Below the pieces are notes generated by a model. It made no database searches. It was not told where the DNA came from and saw only the letters and a program-made list of their open reading frames with translations. Made by a program: the position numbers and the translations under genes. From contig JBMHDV010000021.1 in the NCBI GenBank assembly GCA_049889215.1, positions 1-63,036 of the forward strand: 63,036 nucleotides of DNA, read 5' to 3'. Positions 6,588 to 14,800 of the stretch are shown here, piece after piece; the first letter of the stretch is position 1, and every line of letters begins with the position of its first letter. This DNA is from UBA817 sp049889215. GTDB taxonomy: Bacteria; Margulisbacteria; Marinamargulisbacteria; UBA817.

Positions 6588-9056
6588 ATGGACAAATTAA
6601 ATAACCTTAAAAAAGAATCTACTGCGGCAGGGCAAAAACGACATTCTCCAGTACCTGATCGGTGTAAATCTCCTGCAAAACGAAGAAGAACAGGGGTATC
6701 TAGCCCGGCAGGGGTATCTAGCCCAGCAACGGAAGTCAAAGCGTCTCATACTCGCCAACCATCCTCAAATCAGGATGTTAAGCTTAGCCTTCAATTTCAA
6801 TCCCTTGCCGTCAATGCAATTCCTCGACTATCAACATTAACTTACGAACAAGATGAAGCATCGTTTCATGCTTATAATATCTGGTTAGCTTGTGCGAAGC
6901 GTGATTTTCAAAATGCCCAAAAGTTTCTTGCGCATTTGCCATTTAATTTTGACGTACCCAATCTTCTTATGACCCCTCCGGCTGAATTAAAGGATCCGCT
7001 TCACATTGAATTTGGGATGCAAACATCCATTTTAGACTTACCGGGCATGCAGTCCGCTGACGCTTTTCGACAGGCATTGGGGAGCAAGCTTTACAATTAC
7101 CTATATACGCATCGCGAACCTGGACAAACAAGTATGCCGGAAGAACTAAAGACAATTTGCGGAGGACCATCGCCAGACAGTGATCATGTGTTATATTTGG
7201 ATCACCCACCGGTAAACGAAGATTTTATGATGTACTCGGCTGATGACAACTTTGGTTTATCGCCATTAAAGTTATGTGTTGAACTTAAAAAAATTGATTA
7301 TTATATGGACATTCTTCATGATTCTTATAATGCAAGTTTGCAGAACCGGCGATCTCATGATTCGTATTTGATCCAGAAGTTCAAACCTAATTCTAATTCT
7401 TATTCTAAAGAGGATTATTGGCTAGCCCCTCATGACCTTCAACTTTTGTGCTGCAAGCTTGAAGTGGAAACTGCCACTCAAATTTTAAGGCGTCTTCAAA
7501 ATAGAGATGAAATGCTCGACACACGTCACGTGGTTGACCAAATCACAGACATACTCAATGGCTTTACCCCATTTGAAATTCTATATTCAAGATGCACAAC
7601 ACTTGAGGAGCGCGCAATGGCGCTTACCCATGCATTGCCATCGCGACTCACTTTAACGGCTGAGCAGGTAACGGAACTCTCAAAAATCAAACGATTAAAT
7701 CACGATGACATTGAAAAAATTTGTCACTCTGGCGGCCGAGTGCTTGCTATTCTGGGCACTTACGTTTTGCTTCCACCGGCGATTGCACAAGAAGCAACCA
7801 TAGAGGACCCAAGAGAAATTCTGTCTTTATCGTTTAATTCTCGCGTATTTATAAACGATAAAGCCGTTATAGGACTATTACAGTCCTGCAAGGCATACTC
7901 ACGAAACAAGCCAATTGCAATTCAAGTTGCGATTAACCACAGCTTACTCACTAAGGTCTTTAATACGAGTAAAGCCGATATTTTTAAAGAGATTGAACGT
8001 AAGAAAGGCACTGAAATAATGCGCAAGCTTAACCGACTCAAATTAAGTTTTTTAAGTCAGCATTTTTTACCGTTTGAGCAAAATGACATTGAACCCTACA
8101 TCTTTTATTTATTAATGGAAATGGTCATTATTGATGATTTTAATGAAGATTCTGGAGTCGACTTATTCCCAAATCATTTTTCAGAGCTAGCAACCATGTT
8201 GCAAACCATTGAGCAAGGAACTTCAGTCAAAAATGAGGACCCCCAATTGGAGCTCTTGCGCATTCAGTTGAAAGGAATTATTGAACAATTACCACAAAAT
8301 GAAGTGGCAAAATGGCAAAGCTCGCCTGAAAAAAGTGTGTTTACAGCTTTAATCAGCCATTGGGAGTCATCCAAGCTCGAAAAAACGTTTTTTAAGACCC
8401 ATTCAACAACGCCGGATATCATTCGCCCGTATTTAGACCTTGGTGTTGAAACCATTGGCCTCATGCCTTTTATTCGTATCATTTTCAATAAATACAACGT
8501 TGGTGATTATTTAAGCCGGCCCGAGGTCATCAAATTTGCCACACGATTGTGCAGAATTGGGCGCTTGGTTAACGATACCCTTACATTAGAAAAAGAAATG
8601 TATGCGTCAGTTGAAAAAGATGATGAACTTTACAGAACAGGCATTTACACTGCACCAATATCAAAAGTTCAAGAGTACTTTCATGAGATTGGTAAAGCAT
8701 TACCATTAAATATTGTGACCGTTATTGCACAACAGCAACTGGCCAATGGGCATGACATGTCCATTCAAGCAGCATTTGAACATATTTCTAGTATTCTAAA
8801 AGATGAACTTACCGAATTACACAAAGAAAGCGTTGATTTAACCGCTGTTGCGCCAAAGAATATCAATTACCTTGCAGCCATTCAACTATGCGAAGAGTTT
8901 GTTGTTAATACAGCCACCGAATGGACCTTACTACTACGAGAAAAGAAGTTTCGTTATGCGCCACCAGCGCTCAATGAAAATGGATTTCAGGAAATTTTGG
9001 ATAATCGCCAAGACCGTGCCGGCGCTGCAGCTTCAAAATCTTTGGATACCAACTGA
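6588..9056 (+). CDS. Second class I terpene synthase-like protein with NLS-like N-terminus (sensor Arg missing)
   Basis: 822 aa, same architecture as the gene before it and probably co-transcribed (26-bp gap, SD AAGGAG). The N-terminus has QKRHSP...CKSPAKRRRTG (16-36), a strong bipartite NLS look-alike, then a duplicated GVSSPA. An ankyrin-like DDNFGLSPLKLCVELKK lies near residue 220. C-terminal synthase motifs are D516-D-F-N-E520-D, Y615-L-D-L-G-V-E-T-I-G624, N662-D-T-L-T666-x-x-x-E670, and W779 with R789-Y790; LNIVTVIAQQQ corresponds to the conserved helix after the NSE motif. The position of the diphosphate-sensing Arg is Gly619, so catalysis may be altered or lost. Overall identity to the first protein is low outside motifs, so the pair is an old duplication or a hetero-pair. 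Its 3' end overlaps rlmK by 70 bp. Confidence 0.8.
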   Translation: MDKLNNLKKESTAAGQKRHSPVPDRCKSPAKRRRTGVSSPAGVSSPATEVKASHTRQPSSNQDVKLSLQFQSLAVNAIPRLSTLTYEQDEASFHAYNIWLACAKRDFQNAQKFLAHLPFNFDVPNLLMTPPAELKDPLHIEFGMQTSILDLPGMQSADAFRQALGSKLYNYLYTHREPGQTSMPEELKTICGGPSPDSDHVLYLDHPPVNEDFMMYSADDNFGLSPLKLCVELKKIDYYMDILHDSYNASLQNRRSHDSYLIQKFKPNSNSYSKEDYWLAPHDLQLLCCKLEVETATQILRRLQNRDEMLDTRHVVDQITDILNGFTPFEILYSRCTTLEERAMALTHALPSRLTLTAEQVTELSKIKRLNHDDIEKICHSGGRVLAILGTYVLLPPAIAQEATIEDPREILSLSFNSRVFINDKAVIGLLQSCKAYSRNKPIAIQVAINHSLLTKVFNTSKADIFKEIERKKGTEIMRKLNRLKLSFLSQHFLPFEQNDIEPYIFYLLMEMVIIDDFNEDSGVDLFPNHFSELATMLQTIEQGTSVKNEDPQLELLRIQLKGIIEQLPQNEVAKWQSSPEKSVFTALISHWESSKLEKTFFKTHSTTPDIIRPYLDLGVETIGLMPFIRIIFNKYNVGDYLSRPEVIKFATRLCRIGRLVNDTLTLEKEMYASVEKDDELYRTGIYTAPISKVQEYFHEIGKALPLNIVTVIAQQQLANGHDMSIQAAFEHISSILKDELTELHKESVDLTAVAPKNINYLAAIQLCEEFVVNTATEWTLLLREKKFRYAPPALNENGFQEILDNRQDRAGAAASKSLDTN
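6693..6728 (+). repeat. Perfect-length 18-bp tandem duplication
   Basis: Two adjacent 18-bp units (6693-6710 and 6711-6728) differ by one base and encode GVSSPA twice within the disordered N-terminus of the second terpene synthase-like protein. The units keep the frame, so copy number can change without disrupting the gene. Confidence 0.9.
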
Positions 9057-9913
9057 CGACTAAGCTCGTTTACTTGAATGCTTAGTCCATCAATCGCTTT
9101 ATCCATATTAAAGCGACGGTAATTGGTGCTAAAAAATAACCATCCTGTAGGTTTAAGCGCTTTTAAACACCCTTTAATTATGGTATTTGCATCATCTTGA
9201 ATTTGAAATAATTTTGCACCTTTTCGTTTAGAATGACTAAAGGATGGCGGATCACAAATAACAATATCGTATTTGCTTTTATTGTTGGTTAAAAACTGCA
9301 TAACATCCGCCGTAATAATGGAGTACTGATTGGGTTTGAAGTGATTTAATTTATAATTTTCTTCTTGCCACTCACTGTATCTTGGGTTTAAATCAACAGA
9401 TGTTACAAAATTTGCCCCACCAGCCAGTGCATAACAGCCAAAACTACCCGTGTAAGCAAATAAATTCAACACCCGTTTACCGGTGGCTTCTTTTCGAATC
9501 AGCTGCCTGGCATTTCGGTGATCAATAAACAGACCAACATCCAAATAGCGTGTTAAATTCAGCTTAAATGTTAACCCACCCTCTTGCACCTCAATGATGG
9601 TATCTTCTTGAAAATAATGCTGCTTAATATTATTCTTCTTTTTTCTATGTTTGATGATGACCTCACCATCATTTAACTCACACAATGTTTGCTTAACATG
9701 CACTAACAAGTCAGTCTCATCTGAAGCGACATGCTCAGTTACCCAGACCACCCAATGATTGGGTAGTGCATCAATCACCAATGGTGCCTCTGGTAGATCG
9801 CGATCATACAGACGAAAATAATCAATCCGCTGCCCTTTTGCCCATTTGGCTAAATGGCGATATCTTTTTTTAAAACGATTGGATATGGCATCAAAGTTTG
9901 TCGTGGTTTTCAT
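8987..9913 (-). CDS. rlmK: 23S rRNA methyltransferase, RlmK/RlmI type
   Basis: About 308 aa from the chosen ATG at 9913 (MKTTTNFD...); an upstream in-frame start at 9991 would run into the divergent promoter. It is a class I SAM-dependent methyltransferase: SAM-binding VLNLFAYTGSFG, acidic loop VTSVDLNPRY, and the catalytic DPPSFSHSK motif. It matches the C-terminal half of the gammaproteobacterial fused RlmKL, which makes m7G2069 in 23S rRNA; the N-terminal-half counterpart is a separate gene at 40330. The residue-60 to -120 region resembles the beta-hairpin linker of the family. Its C-terminal DFEAAAPARSWRL overlaps the end of the terpene synthase gene on the other strand. Confidence 0.85.
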   Translation of the reverse strand: MKTTTNFDAISNRFKKRYRHLAKWAKGQRIDYFRLYDRDLPEAPLVIDALPNHWVVWVTEHVASDETDLLVHVKQTLCELNDGEVIIKHRKKKNNIKQHYFQEDTIIEVQEGGLTFKLNLTRYLDVGLFIDHRNARQLIRKEATGKRVLNLFAYTGSFGCYALAGGANFVTSVDLNPRYSEWQEENYKLNHFKPNQYSIITADVMQFLTNNKSKYDIVICDPPSFSHSKRKGAKLFQIQDDANTIIKGCLKALKPTGWLFFSTNYRRFNMDKAIDGLSIQVNELSRQLVSKDFEAAAPARSWRLSKIS

Positions 9914-9942
9914 TGCAAATATAAATTTGATTAAAGTAGAAT
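9913..9942 (+). promoter_or_regulatory. Promoter of the GldF/GldG-like pair (leaderless)
   Basis: TTGCAA at 9913-9918 and TAGAAT at 9937-9942 are separated by 18 bp. The GTG start at 9952 lies only 9 nt beyond the -10, with no Shine-Dalgarno, so the mRNA would begin at or next to the start codon. Confidence 0.5.
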
Positions 9943-9951
9943 TATCCTGTT

Positions 9952-10527
9952 GTGTCAAAAGCAAATTCCACTCACCAATCCCTACCGCCATCTACCATTT
10001 TATGGTCATGCATCATTTTCAACTCATTTCTAATGAAATTGATCTTTGAATCAGAATTATCTGCCGCTCTGCAACCATTTCTATTCTTCCATTTTTTAAT
10101 CGGAGCAATCATCACCATGCTGATTTTTCGAGCTGAATGCTGGCGGAAATCAACAATTCGCATTATAAATGCTCAGCTTTGTGCCGCCCCATCGTTCTTG
10201 TTGCTGTTGGTTTATAACACCATATCGTTCTTTAATTTAATTGCATACATATTATTTACTTGTGCTGTCCAAGTATCTTTGTGTCTATGCATGGTTGTGC
10301 TTTTTAAAAATAATCAAAATTACCGACCATTAACTTTTTTTTATTTCATTCTAATTTGGGGTTCAAATGTAGTCATCGAAACCATCCCCCGACTCTATAA
10401 TTCATTCGCTCCGTTTACCATTTCATACCATTTCAATTTGATAACGGATGGTATTTTGCATGTATCTACACCATTATATTCATTGTTATTAATAGGCATT
10501 CCACTTTTTTTGATCAATGAAAAATAA
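9952..10527 (+). CDS. GldF-like ABC-2 permease, shortened
   Basis: 191 aa with about five hydrophobic segments. ITMLIFRAECWRKST resembles the conserved TMRLFAEERRSGT loop of ABC-2 permeases, and the C-terminal YHFNLITDGILHVSTPLYSL matches the family's YHFDNFARGVIDLRDLIYF ending. These point to the permease of GldFG-type ABC transporters, but the first membrane segment is weak or missing and the family is usually ~240 aa. GTG start is preferred because of the promoter placement; ATG at 10033 is the alternative. It overlaps the next gene by 11 bp. No ATPase gene is nearby, so the transporter is either completed elsewhere or degenerate. Confidence 0.55.
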   Translation: MSKANSTHQSLPPSTILWSCIIFNSFLMKLIFESELSAALQPFLFFHFLIGAIITMLIFRAECWRKSTIRIINAQLCAAPSFLLLLVYNTISFFNLIAYILFTCAVQVSLCLCMVVLFKNNQNYRPLTFFYFILIWGSNVVIETIPRLYNSFAPFTISYHFNLITDGILHVSTPLYSLLLIGIPLFLINEK

Positions 10528-11800
10528 ACCGTTCAGTATCATTGCATTAATCTTAATTTTTACCATCGCATTTTTAGTACGATTTTCACAAAACTACCCT
10601 CTTTATGTTGAACTAACGCCACTGGCGAATGTTAAAGCCTCAAAACAACTAAAATCACATTTCGATTCTGTAAAATCCGAAATAAGCATTACATTATTTG
10701 CAACGCAAACGTTAATAAATGAACTACAACTATCATCACTTAAACGATGGATTCAATCATTATCAAAATCAATCCATGTGTTACAAAAAGATCCCTTTAA
10801 ACACCCTGGGGTTGCCGACCACTATGATATTACTTCCGACGGGATCATTGTCATTGAATATAACAATAAACGCCTGGATATTGATTTAATTGAACTCGTC
10901 CTCGTTAATGAAGCGTTCTCAGCAACCTCAGTACAAAACCACCTTTTAAAATCTTTGGTTCAACTGGTCCGCCCAATTTTAGCGCCGATTATTTTGATTC
11001 ACAATCACCCAACATCACTATTTGAAGATCAGCAGCCTCTTGGTCTATCATCTCTTGCTACCATGGTTAACGATTTTCATATTCCAATTGAAGAACGCCA
11101 ATTAAACGAATATATTAGCATGCCAGCAGACCATAGCATGCTTATACTTTATAATTTAGGGCCAAGCATTCAATTATTTAGCAATGAGCTTCAGGGCATT
11201 ATTGCAAATACCAACCATTTTATTATCTTCTCTCACCCAAAACATGCGAGTTTTATGAACCATCTAGTTAAAAACATTCAATTTTATGATGAGATTATTG
11301 AAGACCCTTCGATGCATATCTTAAACCAACCCAATCAATTACTCGTGGAATATTTAACTCAGACCAATGACCAACTTTTTGGAGTTTTTCCATTTTCAAG
11401 TTATGTTCAATCAACATTACCAGAATTTTATGAACCATTTATTTTGACAAGCGATAGTGCCAAGCTAGTTAATCCAATCAATAAAGAATCCCCCCCCCCT
11501 TACGCATTGTCATTTAAATCAAAAAATCATCAACAAATCTTCATTAATAATCATTTAATGCCCACCAACCATTGGATCAAGCAAGGAGGAAATGCCCAAA
11601 TAATTATGGATATGATTAATAGAAGCCTTCATCAATTCCCGCTGGTGGCACCTCCGAACTCAACATCTAAAAGCATTCCACTTACCCAAGGAAACCTCAT
11701 TAAATTCTTTCTTTTTCTAATTGTACTCCCGTTGCTTTTTATTGGACTAACTCGGTACTTTTTTAAACGATCAAATAGGAACTTAACCAGATCTCTTTGA
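10517..11800 (+). CDS. GldG-like auxiliary protein of an ABC transporter
   Basis: 427 aa, with an N-terminal membrane segment (about 7-23), a large periplasmic part and a C-terminal membrane segment (about 393-413) followed by basic residues. The stretch after the first segment (SEISITLFATQ ... LQKDPFKHPGVADHYDITSDGIIVIEYNNKRL) matches the domain order of GldG/ABC_transp_aux proteins, in which a helper subunit pairs with an ABC-2 permease. It follows and overlaps such a permease, which supports the call. It contains a ten-C run (11490-11499) in the coding frame. Function in this organism is unknown; gliding is not implied. Confidence 0.55.
   Translation: MKNKPFSIIALILIFTIAFLVRFSQNYPLYVELTPLANVKASKQLKSHFDSVKSEISITLFATQTLINELQLSSLKRWIQSLSKSIHVLQKDPFKHPGVADHYDITSDGIIVIEYNNKRLDIDLIELVLVNEAFSATSVQNHLLKSLVQLVRPILAPIILIHNHPTSLFEDQQPLGLSSLATMVNDFHIPIEERQLNEYISMPADHSMLILYNLGPSIQLFSNELQGIIANTNHFIIFSHPKHASFMNHLVKNIQFYDEIIEDPSMHILNQPNQLLVEYLTQTNDQLFGVFPFSSYVQSTLPEFYEPFILTSDSAKLVNPINKESPPPYALSFKSKNHQQIFINNHLMPTNHWIKQGGNAQIIMDMINRSLHQFPLVAPPNSTSKSIPLTQGNLIKFFLFLIVLPLLFIGLTRYFFKRSNRNLTRSL
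11490..11499 (+). repeat. C10 homopolymer inside a coding sequence
   Basis: Ten consecutive C residues encode SPPP in the GldG-like gene at about codons 325-328. In such an AT-rich sequence a C10 tract is rare and is a candidate slippage site; a one-base change would truncate the protein before its C-terminal membrane anchor. Confidence 0.9.
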
Positions 11801-11824
11801 ATCAAATGTTAAGGGTGGTATGAT
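11797..11824 (+). promoter_or_regulatory. Promoter of NAD-glutamate dehydrogenase (leaderless)
   Basis: TTGAAT at 11797-11802 and TATGAT at 11819-11824 are separated by 16 bp. The ATG at 11834 is 9 nt past the -10 and has no Shine-Dalgarno, so transcription would start at the start codon or within about three bases of it. Confidence 0.6.
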
Positions 11825-11833
11825 TGAACCGAT

Positions 11834-14800
11834 ATGGTGAATGTTGATCGATTAGTTGAAAGTGTAAAAAAAGAATTTCAATCAAATGTTATTCTGCAAA
11901 AGTTTACAGATATTATGTGCCAACAAATGTCTGAACGAACGTTACTTAGTTTAAAAAAAACAGAACTTATCGACTTCATCTCGTTACTCTATAACTTCTT
12001 CATTGTTGATCATCATTCAGATTCACATATTTATTTTGGCAAACCAAAACTTCAGTCACCAGCACTCACTAATAGCTTAATTTTAAAAATGAGCCAACCA
12101 GACGCATCTCATCTTTTTATTACTATTGAGGAAATTTTTCGTAAACATCAACTACGTTCAACACGTCGACTTCATCCAATTATTGGTATCAAACGCGATA
12201 AAAATGGAAAGATTGTTGATATTTTGCCACCCAATGAAAGTTTCGAGCGGCGCTCCCTTGTATTTATTGCATTTGAACATGTGCCTGATAAAGACCTCTT
12301 AAAAAAAATACAAGACGATATCGACTTTCACATGAACTGTGTTCAACAAGCACAAAATGACGCGGATCTAATATTACAACAAGTGAATTTTGTATCAAAA
12401 CAACTTCAGCTTTTAAAACCAGTGATTTCTGCAGAGTGGATACGATTACTTACTTGGCTAACTGACCAAAACTTCTCATTTTTTGGCTGCCAAGTTTTAG
12501 ATCGAACAAGTTCTGACTTTACCATCAAAGAAAGCTTTGGCATTTGTAAAAAGGACGTTGGCATAGATTCCTTGACGCAACCGTCAAAACAAACACTGTA
12601 CCATCCAAAAAACACCCCCTTTATTGTGGACCGAACAACAATCCAGAGCCCAATCCAACGATTTGAATCATTAATGCGAATCTCTTTTAAGTTTAATACC
12701 ACTCAATACATTTTTTATGGGATATTAAAGCGAAGTTCAATGTATGCAAAAAACATGGATACACCACTAATCAATAAGAAAATGGAATATATTTTTAATG
12801 AACGTCATTTTCTTCCAGGAAGTTACGACTACAACGAAGTCATCAGAATATTCAACGACATCCCCAAGTTTGAGCTTTTTCGAACCAGTGAAGAGCACTT
12901 ATTACAAATGGTTGATTTTATTATGTCTATTACAAATATCAACCACATCCAATGCTTTAAACTTAAACCCGAAAAAAAACGTTTATCATTATATTTTGTT
13001 ATTCCTTATTATTTTTTCAACACTCAGACTGTCCGAATTATTTGTGATACCATTTGCAAGCAACTCCATTACTCTCATCATGAAATTCTGCCAATCACAG
13101 CACCTGAAAAGTGTCGACTTCATATGCACTTTCACCTTACAGAAGAGGAAACATTACCTAACGAAGAGATTATTGAGCGAGAGTTAACACAAGAAATTCA
13201 ACCTTGGTCTGACCAAGTGTATCAACTTTTACAAGAGCAATCTCCCCAAATCATTGAATCTGACCCCGCAATTGTTGAAAAAATCCCGTCGCATTACCGT
13301 GTCCGTACAAAACCAGCATCTGCCGTTCGAGACATTCAATACTTAACGTCGTTTAAATCAAGCAAAGATATTCACTTTGAGTTCTTTTCATTTGACTTCC
13401 CTAAAACATCTGACTTAGCGGGAAAAGCGTCCATGCTATTGGTCTATCATCAAACAAAAATTGATCTTACCAATATCCTCCCTATTCTAGATAATCTGGG
13501 GATTCATGTCATTGATCAAATCACATCAAGATTTGGCGATACAGCATCAACCATTGGGTATATTTTAGCGTTTCGATTGCTAAATAAAAACAAGGAAAAA
13601 ATTAATGAACTTGTTACTCGTGACCGATTAATTTCAGCGCTACAAGCCATCTTTTCTGGCCAACTCCCAAATGATCCTCTGAATGAGCTATTATTAAATT
13701 CAGAGTTAGGGGCTTCTGAGATTTTTATATTGCAAGCATTTCGTAATTATTTTTACCAACTATATTCGGGGACCTACTCACTCACAGTCGTAAATAAAAC
13801 GCTAACGTCTCATGCGCCATTCATGGCGTTAATTCATCAACTCTTTGATACAAAATTCAATCCAAAAATCAAAAAAAATGACCGATTAACCCGGTTAATT
13901 ACGATTAAAAATGAACTTAACCATTATATTAAAAATGTACAAAGCCTTACAGACGATCAGGTTTTAAGACGATTTCGCTCAATTTGTCAGGCATGTACAC
14001 GATCAAATGCTTACATTAAGTCTGAAGAAGATGCGCTAAGTTTCAAATTTAAATGTGACGAAATTTTTGCAATGCAAACGCCCATCCCTTATCGTGAAAC
14101 ATTTGTTTTTGATGCAAATCTTGAGGGCGTTCATATTCGATTTGGAGCGGTTGCTCGTGGTGGCTTACGTTGGTCGAATCGTTTGGATGACTACCGAACT
14201 GAAGTTCTTGGCCTAGTAAAAACCCAACAAACAAAAAATGCCGTAATCATCCCAGTTGGTTCAAAAGGTGGTTTTGTCATAAAAACCTCACAATCACCAA
14301 CATTTGACGATGGGATCGCCCAATACAAGCGCTTTATATCAGCAATGCTTCAATTGGCCGACAATATTGAATCAGGCAAGAAAAAGCTAACAAAAAATTT
14401 AGTCACTTATGACGATTTTGATCCTTACTTTGTTGTTGCGGCTGATAAAGGAACGGCAACATTTTCAGACTTTGCAAATAAAGTATCGATGACCAATAAC
14501 TTTTGGCTGGGTGATGGCTTTGCATCTGGTGGTGAACATGGTTACGATCATAAAAAAGTTGGGATTACAGCCAAGGGTGCTTGGGAGTGTACAAAACTGC
14601 ACTTTAAAGCCATGGATAAGGATCCTGAAAAGGATGTCATTTCAGTGGTAGGTATTGGTGATATGTCTGGTGATGTCTTTGGAAATGGCATGTTATTAAG
14701 CAAATCAATATCATTGGTTGCAGCATTCAATCATATTCACATTTTTATTGACCCAACCCCATCTCCAGCAAAAAGCTGGAAAGAACGTCAACGACTATTT

